This document shows positions 1 to 6,229 of a stretch of 40,747 nucleotides of DNA, in pieces (positions within the stretch are counted from its first letter, which is position 1; the number at the start of each line of letters is the position of its first letter). The notes beneath the pieces were generated by a model, which did no database searches, was not told the origin of the DNA, and saw nothing but the letters and a program-made list of their open reading frames with translations. Location of the stretch: contig JAIEOU010000003.1 in NCBI GenBank assembly GCA_019750255.1, forward strand, positions 83,350-124,096, in the 5' to 3' direction. Origin of the DNA: Patescibacteria group bacterium (GTDB lineage Bacteria > Patescibacteriota > Minisyncoccia > Phycocordibacterales > UBA918). The translations under genes and the position numbers were made by a program.

Positions 1-633
1 TCCTGGTTGCTCAAACGTTATCCCGATATGCAGGGGGTAGGTGAGCCTGGTCTCTCGCCAAAAGGCAAGCCCCTGGAGCGTTCAGGAGTGGTACACCGAC
101 TCGACCGTGATACATCAGGAGTAGTGGTCTGTGCCAAAAATCAAGATGCCCACGCCTTCCTCAAGCAACAATTTCATGACCGTCTTGTCTATAAAGAGTA
201 CCGTGCTTTTGTGTATGGTCGCGTCCATGACCGATGGGGGACGATAGATAGACCAATCGGTCGCAGTGCCAAAGACTTTAGACTGCGTTCGGCCCAGCGG
301 GGAGCTCGCGGTATTATGCGTCCGGCAACGACCGACTACGAACGGATTGGTGCTGGTGAATATGAGGGCGAATCGTTTTCGTATGTAAAGCTGATTCCAA
401 AGACCGGTCGCACCCACCAACTTCGCGTACACTTAAAGGCAATTGATCGTCCAATTGTTGGTGACACTCAGTATGCCCCAGCGCATGTCGAGCGTTCTAA
501 TAATCTGGATTTGAAACGTCTAGCACTCCATGCCCACATCCTTGAGTTTATCGTTCCCGGTGGTGAATCAGAGCGTTTTATGGCGCCGGTACCGCCTGAT
601 TTCGAGACCGCTGCGGAACGTATTGCGGAGTAG
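1..633 (+). CDS. RluA-family rRNA pseudouridine synthase (5' end outside window)
   Basis: Expected to isomerise specific uridines in rRNA to pseudouridine in the cytoplasm. The frame is open from base 1, so the N-terminus, including any S4 RNA-binding domain, lies outside the window; 210 residues remain. The RluA signature HRLDRDTSG is intact, and its second Asp is the family's catalytic nucleophile. GRTHQLRVHL and RLALHAH follow where this fold places them. The gene ends with TAG about 75 nt before rplS. Whether it is an RluD-, RluC- or RluA-type enzyme cannot be told without the N-terminus. Family assignment is firm, target site unknown. Confidence 0.92.
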   Translation, partial: SWLLKRYPDMQGVGEPGLSPKGKPLERSGVVHRLDRDTSGVVVCAKNQDAHAFLKQQFHDRLVYKEYRAFVYGRVHDRWGTIDRPIGRSAKDFRLRSAQRGARGIMRPATTDYERIGAGEYEGESFSYVKLIPKTGRTHQLRVHLKAIDRPIVGDTQYAPAHVERSNNLDLKRLALHAHILEFIVPGGESERFMAPVPPDFETAAERIAE

Positions 634-642
634 TCAGGCCTG

Positions 643-689
643 TGGTAGATTATGGCACTTGTAAACGGCCCGAAGTAGCATTTCGAGCC
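643..689 (+). promoter_or_regulatory. Extended -10 promoter and leader hairpin of rplS
   Basis: TGG-TAGATT at 643-651 fits an extended -10 box (TGnTANNNT), a form that recurs in this window. The leader of about 50 nt holds a hairpin at 667-689 (GGC-c-CGAA / TTCG-a-GCC, 7-nt loop). Ribosomal-protein leaders often bind their own product; that role here is inference only. Confidence 0.4.
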
Positions 690-709
690 ATAATTAAAAG
701 GATTATTAT

Positions 710-1342
710 ATGACAACAGCAGTTCGAGGCGTCGTGACTTCACCGGTCAACATGGAAGAGCGTTCAACGCTCGGACTTCGTGTAGGCGATACGGTGCGTG
801 TTCACCAAAAGATTCAGGACAAGGGTAAAACCCGCCTTCAGATTTTTGAAGGTCTCGTGCTCGCACGAAAGCACGGTGCCGAAGCTGGAGCCACCTTTAC
901 TGTTCGTAAGGTAACGAGTGGGGTTGGTGTTGAGAAGATTTATCCTCTCTACTCTCCAAACATCGATAAGCTCGAAATCGTCAAGCGAGCAAAGGTTCGT
1001 CGTGCCAAGCTCTACTACATCCGCGACAAGGTAGCTCGTGAGGTAAAGCGACAGATGCGTCGCATGAGTGTGGTAGACCTCTCGACGGACTCAGAGACAG
1101 AAATTGCAGCTCGTGTTGCCGCAGAAGCAAAGGCGGCTGAAGAGGCTGAGCGTAAGGCGCTTGAAGAGGCGGACCTCAAGGTCAAGGAAGCAGAAGCCGC
1201 CGCCGCAGTAGTGGTAGAGGAGGTTGCTGTAGCTGAAGAGGCAGCTCCAGAGGTGGTAGCGGAAGAGGCTCCGGTTGCGGACGTTACCCCTGAAGTTGCG
1301 GCAGCAACGGATGAAGTCCCTGCCGAAGAGAAGAAAGACTAA
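710..1342 (+). CDS. rplS: 50S ribosomal protein bL19 with long acidic C-terminal tail
   Basis: Structural protein of the large subunit at the subunit interface. Residues 1-118 are a complete bL19 (GDTVRVHQKI, FEGLVLARK, GVGVEKIYPLYSP, AKLYYIRD). bL19 is usually about 115 residues; this one has 210. The extra part, about residues 122-210, is made almost only of Ala, Glu and Val with some Lys, looks disordered or helical, and ends EEKKD. The start is the ATG after an A-rich stretch. A strong terminator follows directly, so the gene is a single unit with its own promoter. Family is certain; the role of the tail is unknown. Confidence 0.97.
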   Translation: MTTAVRGVVTSPVNMEERSTLGLRVGDTVRVHQKIQDKGKTRLQIFEGLVLARKHGAEAGATFTVRKVTSGVGVEKIYPLYSPNIDKLEIVKRAKVRRAKLYYIRDKVAREVKRQMRRMSVVDLSTDSETEIAARVAAEAKAAEEAERKALEEADLKVKEAEAAAAVVVEEVAVAEEAAPEVVAEEAPVADVTPEVAAATDEVPAEEKKD

Positions 1343-1357
1343 CTCTTTTAAAGTAAG

Positions 1358-1387
1358 AAAACACCCCGGCCTCTGCCGGGGTGTTTT
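1358..1387 (+). terminator. Rho-independent terminator after rplS
   Basis: Perfect 13-bp stem (1358-1370 with 1375-1387), loop CTCT, GC-rich core flanked by A4 and T4. The A-tract also makes it usable in reverse. Confidence 0.9.
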
Positions 1388-1537
1388 CTCTTATGTAAAG
1401 TGTTCTGTTACTCAATGAGAAGTGTGCGGATCGCAAAGCTGACCGGGTTCGTGGTTATGTGTGGGAGTAATAGTTTGTGGTTTCTTCATCTTTTGTGGCA
1501 CACTCGTATCAAGCGAGCGTGGGGTCGGTTTTCGTTG
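1388..1537. other. Intergenic stretch without a recognisable gene
   Basis: Between the rplS terminator and the tRNA-Leu promoter I see no supported gene. A 60-codon frame at 1400-1582 runs into the tRNA promoter, has no family resemblance and no ribosome binding site. Confidence 0.6.
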
Positions 1538-1566
1538 TTGCAATGTGGTCATATTCTGTGCATAAT
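1538..1566 (+). promoter_or_regulatory. Probable promoter of tRNA-Leu
   Basis: TTGCAA (1538-1543), a 17-nt spacer and CATAAT (1561-1566) lie 22 nt before the tRNA 5' end. Spacing is ideal; both boxes are imperfect. Confidence 0.5.
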
Positions 1567-1588
1567 GTCGCCACTCATCTGAGTACCT

Positions 1589-1672
1589 GCCCAGGTGGCG
1601 AAATTGGTAGACGCACTACCTTGAGGTGGTAGCGCCTTCACGGGCATGCTGGTTCAAATCCAGTCTTGGGCA
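1589..1672 (+). tRNA. tRNA-Leu (anticodon GAG)
   Basis: Class II tRNA of 84 nt. Acceptor strands GCCCAGG and CTTGGGC pair (one G-U). The anticodon stem CTACC/GGTAG closes the loop TTGAGGT, giving anticodon GAG for CUC/CUU leucine codons. A long variable arm follows, then the T arm with GGTTCAAATCC. The discriminator is A, as expected for leucine. CCA is not encoded, so CCA-adding enzyme is needed. The 3' acceptor strand is also part of the downstream hairpin. Confidence 0.97.
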
Positions 1673-1717
1673 CATAAAACAAAACCGGCTTTCGCCGGTT
1701 TTGTTTTATGTGCCCAA
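1666..1717 (+). terminator. Terminator hairpin that includes the tRNA-Leu 3' end
   Basis: A perfect 24-bp inverted repeat (1666-1689 with 1694-1717, loop TTTC). Its left arm starts inside the tRNA, taking six nt of the 3' acceptor strand plus the discriminator, and its right arm repeats them in reverse complement. The core CCGGC/GCCGG with T4 works as a terminator. The stem competes with acceptor pairing in the nascent transcript. Confidence 0.85.
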
Positions 1718-1760
1718 AGTCGCACCCTGCGGTGCGACGTGCTGGATTTGAAAACCGCAG
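1709..1760 (-). repeat. Broken inverted copy of the tRNA-Leu 3' part
   Basis: On the reverse strand this region resembles the tRNA-Leu 3' end: TGTGCCCAA (1709-1717), then CTGGATTTGAA (1742-1752), which is the exact complement of the T-arm segment 1653-1663. Between them sits a separate hairpin, 8-bp stem GTCGCACC/GGTGCGAC with loop CTGC (1719-1738). It looks like a decayed partial tRNA copy, possibly left by integration or inversion. Confidence 0.5.
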
Positions 1761-1966
1761 CGATGCCGGAGGCGAACGAGGTGGGGCCGCAAGTACTTAG
1801 ATTTTTATGAATAAAATGAAATAAAAAGCTTAGTAACTTGGACCAAATCAGTCTTGGTTCACTGTATAGCCAGTATAGTTAGTAACTTGACCCCATAAGC
1901 GGTTCGGCACCCCCGTTTACGTCCAGTCTTTACTTGTTCGAGTGAAATAATGAATTCAGAAAGACG
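1761..1966. other. AT-rich intergenic region with a short direct repeat
   Basis: No gene is supported here. The 11-mer TTAGTAACTTG occurs at 1830-1840 and again at 1879-1889, each followed by a GACC-like run. A small hairpin (GACCAA/TTGGTTC) follows the first copy. Confidence 0.4.
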
Positions 1967-1972
1967 TATACT
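1967..1972 (+). promoter_or_regulatory. -10 box TATACT before the HExxH protein
   Basis: TATACT ends 7 nt before the ATG at 1980. This argues for that start rather than the in-frame ATG at 1950, which lies upstream of the box. Confidence 0.5.
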
Positions 1973-1979
1973 TAGGTGC

Positions 1980-2879
1980 ATGTCCCGCTTCACCAGTACT
2001 TTGAAAACGTTCACACCCATCGTTCTTTTGGGCTTGGTACTGTTATCGCCAGTGGCGCCTGTTCAGGCCGCGGCTACAGAAAGTGCCCAAAGTCGTGCTG
2101 GACTCTTAGCTCAGATACACATCCTCACCAAAGAGGTAGAGCGCTTAAAGGCCCTCATAGCTGCCAGGGCACTGGTACAAAAACCCCTGAAAGTCTATGA
2201 ATCTCGCTTTTTTGATGTTCGCTTTGAGACGGTTTATCAAGTTACTCAAAGAGGTCTCGTTCGGCTTGATGCTCCAGGCGCCGGCGTCCGCACTGTCGAC
2301 GCTCAAATCTACAGCCTACTGACCGGTGTTCTTGGCTCGGCAACTATTCTGGAATACATCGATGACTTTCGTGTATTTAATAACGATAATACGGAATTGA
2401 GCGCCTTTGTTGAAACAAAAAGCGGTGGCGATACCTGGCTGTTTGGAGTCAATCGTTCAGGTTTTTCACTCACTGACGGCGAAACGAAAGCATCATTCAT
2501 CGATTTGTTTTTACACGAGTACGCCCATCTACTGCTCCTCAAAGAAGATGATTTGGTGAGTGACTATGAGGATTCCTTTTGGTCCACGGCTGATTACCGA
2601 CATGCGACACGCGTAGAGCGAGCGGTTGATCAATTTGACGTTATGCAAGCATATTACGAAAGTAATAAAGATCGCTTTGTGAGTGACTACGCTACCATGA
2701 ACGTCGACGAAGATATCGCCGAATCTTTCGTCTCGTTTGTGGTGACGAACCGTCCTGTCGGCAATCGACTTCGGGACCAAAAAATAAACTTTTTCTATGG
2801 CTCCAGGGCGATGGTGGAGGAGCGGACCCGATTACGAAACAATCTCCGGACGCAAGGAGTGATACTGTCTGGTTCCTAG
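1980..2879 (+). CDS. Secreted HExxH metallopeptidase-like protein
   Basis: A 299-residue exported protein of unknown substrate. Residues 1-30 form a signal peptide (hydrophobic run PIVLLGLVLLSPVAP, likely cleavage after VQA). A short helical stretch with heptad character (about 35-65) follows. The zinc motif HEYAH lies at 179-183, and EDIAES at 244-249 could give the third, Glu ligand as in gluzincins. I could not name a family. The start was moved to the second ATG because it gives a normal signal peptide and has a -10 box 7 nt upstream. No operon partner is evident. Peptidase activity is inferred from the motif only. Confidence 0.7.
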   Translation: MSRFTSTLKTFTPIVLLGLVLLSPVAPVQAAATESAQSRAGLLAQIHILTKEVERLKALIAARALVQKPLKVYESRFFDVRFETVYQVTQRGLVRLDAPGAGVRTVDAQIYSLLTGVLGSATILEYIDDFRVFNNDNTELSAFVETKSGGDTWLFGVNRSGFSLTDGETKASFIDLFLHEYAHLLLLKEDDLVSDYEDSFWSTADYRHATRVERAVDQFDVMQAYYESNKDRFVSDYATMNVDEDIAESFVSFVVTNRPVGNRLRDQKINFFYGSRAMVEERTRLRNNLRTQGVILSGS

Positions 2880-2929
2880 ACAGACCGGGCCGTGTCTGGG
2901 CTGGTAGGGTGGGAGGTAAGGAGCGGGTA

Positions 2930-2935
2930 TATACT
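2930..2935 (+). promoter_or_regulatory. -10 box TATACT before the gene at 2950
   Basis: TATACT ends 14 nt before the ATG; no Shine-Dalgarno sequence is visible, so the leader would be only a few nt. Confidence 0.45.
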
Positions 2936-2949
2936 ACGTCTTCTTATAT

Positions 2950-3576
2950 ATGAGTACATTAAAGTATCTGATTCTTGGAGTAGTAGTGTTGGTTGTCGGT
3001 ATTGTCGGCTTTGGTTTGTATGGCGAGTATGCGAAGGATCAGGCGGTGGTTGCGGTAGCAATAGAAAAGATTGACCGTCCTGATTTGGGATTTTCGTTCA
3101 CGTATCCTAGTGGAGAGGAGGCGTTTAGCATGATCCAGTCTATGGCGACCAGCACCGGTTCCATGCTCCAGGCCTACGTGATGATGCCTACTGAAGAGTA
3201 TTTCGCTTTAGAGGAGAGTAAAGATGCGCGTGAGACCCCGGCTGCTATGAGTGTCTTTGTGTTCACTGATGACCAAGCCACGACCACCACTACCGGCACC
3301 ACCACAGTACGCCTCGACCGTAGCGAGCGCCTGGTTAACTGGGCCACCGCCAATGACTCATTCACTTCATTTACCCGACCACTCTCACCCCCAGAGCAAA
3401 CAGAAATCGACGGCGTAGACGCTCTCCACTACCGAGCTGATGGTCTTTATCCGCAAGATATTTACCTTGTAAGCTACAAAAATCGCATCTATATGTTTGT
3501 TACTCAGTTTAATGCTGAAACTGACCTAACCTACACCACCTTTCAAGAGCTAATTGCTTCGGTCTCATTTGATTAA
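2950..3576 (+). CDS. Membrane-anchored protein of unknown function
   Basis: 208 residues: an N-terminal TM helix (about residues 5-24, rich in Val, Ile and Gly) and an outward-facing domain. The first part of the domain contains DLGFSFTYPSG, a start often seen in envelope proteins of these bacteria, then a Thr-rich stretch (TTTTTGTTTV) and a C-terminal part with YKNRIYMFVTQF, resembling small lipoprotein-like domains that end in a short helix. No catalytic motif is visible. It is a single unit bounded by its own -10 box and a strong terminator. Function unknown. Confidence 0.75.
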   Translation: MSTLKYLILGVVVLVVGIVGFGLYGEYAKDQAVVAVAIEKIDRPDLGFSFTYPSGEEAFSMIQSMATSTGSMLQAYVMMPTEEYFALEESKDARETPAAMSVFVFTDDQATTTTTGTTTVRLDRSERLVNWATANDSFTSFTRPLSPPEQTEIDGVDALHYRADGLYPQDIYLVSYKNRIYMFVTQFNAETDLTYTTFQELIASVSFD

Positions 3577-3581
3577 TAACT

Positions 3582-3616
3582 AAAAACCGGCCCATGAAAC
3601 GGGCCGGTTTTTTTTA
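3582..3616 (+). terminator. Bidirectional terminator between the 2950 gene and the photolyase-like gene
   Basis: A 12-bp stem (3582-3593 with 3601-3612), 7-nt loop, then a run of T. The A-tract on the left makes it usable for the reverse-strand gene ending at 3642. Confidence 0.9.
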
Positions 3617-3641
3617 AATCTAAATCACGGCCGGTGATTTT

Positions 3642-5114
3642 TTATTCAGAGCTGGAAAAATAAGCGCTGGCTCGCTTCTCGAACGCACTTCGCTTTGCGG
3701 TAGACATTTTTTCCAATAACTTGGGCATCATCGATAGTCGGTGGTTTTTGTTGAAAAAGGCTTTATGTGTATCAATAAAATTCCAGTAGAGTGCTGTCCA
3801 TAACTCCTCCCAGTCGCCGCCGGGGAAGTCCGACATTTTCTTCAGGTAGCTACTGCCTGAAATATAGGGTTTCGTTGCAAAAATTCCACCGTCGGCAAAT
3901 TGACTCATCCCGTAGACGTTCGGCACCATCACCCAGTCGTACGCGTCGACATACATGGCCATAAACCAGCGGTATGCCTCATCAGGATGGGTGTGCGAAA
4001 GCAGCATGAAGTTACCAAGTACCATTAAGCGTTCGATGTGGTGATTGTAGCCATGTTGTAGAGCGCGATTAATAGTTATATCGACGGGTAGCACACCAGT
4101 GGTGCCGGACCAAAAGCTCGGCGGGAGAGTTCGCGTGTGCTGCCAAAAATTTTTAGTGCGCATGGTCGTACCGTCGCACTCATAGCTGGCACGAATAAAC
4201 TCGCGCCACCCGAGCACCTGTCGAACAAAGCCCTCAATATTATTTAAAGGGATGTCGTGTTCGTTGCCGTAAGTAATCACAGTCGCAAGAACTTGAGTAG
4301 GGGTAAGGAGACCGATATTTATGAGCGGAGAAAGGGTCGAGTGAAATAACTGCGAGTGATTGATGGTCAGCGCATCCTCGTAGTCACCGAAATGGTGGAG
4401 GCGTTCGGTCACGAAGTTATGTAGGTGCGCCTCGGCAGTAGCATGGGTCCAGGGTACCCAGACTGCCGCATCGCCGTATCGTTCGCCTGGTACCGATTCG
4501 AGCCATCTTAGTGCGTCATTTACATCGGCACTTTCGACCGTCGTTATGTCAGAAGGAAGTGAAACATTGTTTGGCAACTTTTTGCGATTATCTTCATCAA
4601 AGCTCCAGGCTCCACCCTTAGGTTCGTTCGTGTCGGTAGTGAGTATTTTTTTATCAATGCGGAGCCGCTTATAAAAGCGGGCCATGTGCTTACCGCTTTT
4701 TTGGTAGCGAGCGACAGCTTCTTCCTTAGAAAGGATGAAGAGGGGAGACTCGTAGTGCGTAAGGGTAAAGCTGTGTACTCGAACGGATTTTTCGATGCGC
4801 CGCTCAAGCCACCGGTCGGTCGTGTCGCAGATGTGGAGATGAGTGATGCTGGCATTCGCCAGGGCTGAGAAGATACTAGTGCTATCGGAAAGGCTACTAA
4901 TATCGAGGTATATAACCTGGTATCCCTGCTCCTCGAGGTAAATTTTGTACGCCCGCATCGATAGTCGGTGGAGGAGGAGTTTTTGAGTATGGACCGGAAA
5001 TTCAGTCAGAAACAGGGGCTCCTCAACTAAGTAGACCGTTCGCTCCAGGGCGAGACCGGGGTGTTCTAAAAAGAGTTGGTTCGGATAGATGACGGTCGCT
5101 TCTTTCACAGTCAT
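3642..5114 (-). CDS. Photolyase/cryptochrome-family protein (FeS-BCP type) lacking the Fe-S cysteines
   Basis: 490 residues. The family repairs (6-4) photoproducts or senses light using FAD. The N-terminus (IYPNQLFLEHPGL, residues 9-21) is the family's Rossmann-like antenna domain. The C-terminal FAD domain has LGWREFIRA (301-309), HHIERLMVLGNF (358-369), YVDAYDWVMVPNVYGMSQ (388-405) and GGIFATKPYISGSSY (409-423). Prototypes such as PhrB carry four Cys for a [4Fe-4S] cluster. Here only Cys96 and Cys313 exist, and the segment after KMSDF that normally holds the cysteine cluster is shortened to PGGDWEELWT. The start at 5114 is favoured over an upstream in-frame ATG that would overlap the divergent DUF2256 gene. 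That neighbour is a known companion of this family. Confidence 0.9.
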   Translation of the reverse strand: MTVKEATVIYPNQLFLEHPGLALERTVYLVEEPLFLTEFPVHTQKLLLHRLSMRAYKIYLEEQGYQVIYLDISSLSDSTSIFSALANASITHLHICDTTDRWLERRIEKSVRVHSFTLTHYESPLFILSKEEAVARYQKSGKHMARFYKRLRIDKKILTTDTNEPKGGAWSFDEDNRKKLPNNVSLPSDITTVESADVNDALRWLESVPGERYGDAAVWVPWTHATAEAHLHNFVTERLHHFGDYEDALTINHSQLFHSTLSPLINIGLLTPTQVLATVITYGNEHDIPLNNIEGFVRQVLGWREFIRASYECDGTTMRTKNFWQHTRTLPPSFWSGTTGVLPVDITINRALQHGYNHHIERLMVLGNFMLLSHTHPDEAYRWFMAMYVDAYDWVMVPNVYGMSQFADGGIFATKPYISGSSYLKKMSDFPGGDWEELWTALYWNFIDTHKAFFNKNHRLSMMPKLLEKMSTAKRSAFEKRASAYFSSSE

Positions 5115-5115
5115 G

Positions 5116-5123
5116 AGTATACT
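5116..5123. promoter_or_regulatory. Palindromic -10 region shared by divergent genes
   Basis: AGTATACT is its own reverse complement, so TATACT is present on both strands. On the plus strand it ends 10 nt before the DUF2256 ATG (5134). On the minus strand it nearly touches the photolyase-like ATG (5114); TAGTAT 4 nt away is an alternative there. Confidence 0.45.
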
Positions 5124-5133
5124 AGACCTAACA

Positions 5134-5271
5134 ATGGCGACAAAACCTAAAGAAACCAAGCTGTGTCTGGCGTGTAAGCGGCCGTTTACCAACCGCAAAA
5201 GTTGGAAAAGTCGGGGGCAATGGGACGGGGTACTCTATTGTTCAGATCGCTGTCGAAAGCAGAAAGTTTGA
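5134..5271 (+). CDS. DUF2256 small zinc-ribbon-like protein
   Basis: A 45-residue protein with the DUF2256 pattern: CLACKRPFTNRKSW followed by YCSDRCRK. Two CxxC pairs (C-L-A-C and C-S-D-R-C) suggest zinc binding. DUF2256 genes are often found next to photolyase/cryptochrome genes, and here the partner is divergently transcribed from the same intergenic region. The start at 5134 is chosen because translation from the upstream in-frame ATG would run across the promoter and antisense to the partner's first codons. Biochemical role is not known. Confidence 0.85.
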   Translation: MATKPKETKLCLACKRPFTNRKSWKSRGQWDGVLYCSDRCRKQKV

Positions 5272-5376
5272 ATCCCTCGCTCTCTTGTGCGGGGTAGTCC
5301 GAGCTCAATGATTCTTTTTTGCTGCCTCCTTTAGCGTTTTATGCAGGCGGTTCGGTGATGCAACTAAAGGGACTCG
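5272..5376. other. Short intergenic region between converging genes
   Basis: No gene or clear terminator. It contains T6 at about 5316 and no convincing stem. Confidence 0.4.
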
Positions 5377-6009
5377 TTACTGAACCGGTACCAATAGTTC
5401 ATTGCGGAGGACTAGAGGCATGGAGAGGGGTGGATTGTACTGCGCCACACTGACCTCTCCGCTAATGGTCACTTTGTCTCGTGCGAGGGCGGATAGTAAT
5501 TGCGCCTTTTTCCTTTCGAGTCGAGTAGCGGTGGCGTACCAGGTGAAGGTCACGGCTGCCACTTTGTGGGCGGGCACTTCCCTAATGGTTACTGCGGAGT
5601 TATTGGGGCGCGGAAGAGTATCGAGTGTGTATAGTGATGGAAGTACAAATGCAACCGTAGTGTCACCCGTTCTGTCTGGGGTGCTCAGTACCGGCGTCGT
5701 CATAGCAATTTTTTCGGCCGCGGGGGTTTCAAGGACGGGGGCCGTCATGGCAATGCTCGTCCTACTCACGTTATTGCCAAATATATAATCAGCAATGACG
5801 CGAAAGCCAGAAGATAATGCGCCTTCGGGGCCGCTCGGTACAGTAGTCTCGGCCACAATGTAGTTTTTGTACTCGCGAATTTCATAACCCTCATGTTCGG
5901 ACACTACGGTATAGACAGGTTTTTCAATATTCCGAACTACTAAGTAGCTACCGAGTGCCCACAGGATAAGTATGAGTAGAGTCCCGAGCGCAGTGTAGGA
6001 GATGAACAT
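5377..6009 (-). CDS. SOUL-family heme-binding-like protein with N-terminal TM helix
   Basis: 210 residues. An N-terminal TM helix (about residues 5-27) is followed by the SOUL fold: YEIREYKNYIVAET, then two family repeats, IAMTAPVLE and IAMTTPVLS, and the C-terminal LSMPLVLRNELLVPV. SOUL proteins bind heme or other hydrophobic ligands; no single ligand residue is universal, so heme binding here is inference. The membrane anchor places it at the cell surface. A -10 box TATACT ends 7 nt before the ATG, so the mRNA is probably leaderless. Confidence 0.9.
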   Translation of the reverse strand: MFISYTALGTLLILILWALGSYLVVRNIEKPVYTVVSEHEGYEIREYKNYIVAETTVPSGPEGALSSGFRVIADYIFGNNVSRTSIAMTAPVLETPAAEKIAMTTPVLSTPDRTGDTTVAFVLPSLYTLDTLPRPNNSAVTIREVPAHKVAAVTFTWYATATRLERKKAQLLSALARDKVTISGEVSVAQYNPPLSMPLVLRNELLVPVQ

Positions 6010-6016
6010 ACATCTG

Positions 6017-6022
6017 AGTATA
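6017..6022 (-). promoter_or_regulatory. -10 box TATACT of the SOUL gene
   Basis: Reverse-strand TATACT with 7 nt to the ATG at 6009. Confidence 0.55.
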
Positions 6023-6229
6023 GCACCGGGCCCATGAAAGGGTAGTTATGAATAAAAATTCCCCCCAACAGTAGTTAAAAAGTTGAGTGATAGGATCCAG
6101 CCTGGATTACTGCAAGAGAAATGATTCTGGTAGGACTGGCCTTAAGAGTAATAACGGTAAGCACAAAGCGGATGGTACGGCACAGTAAGAAAGAGAAATC
6201 AGAGATAGGCGAGAAGATGGCTCCAGAAT

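Noticed and set aside
1400-1582. 60-codon frame before tRNA-Leu
   Set aside because: No ribosome binding site or family pattern; it covers the tRNA promoter and ends just before the tRNA.
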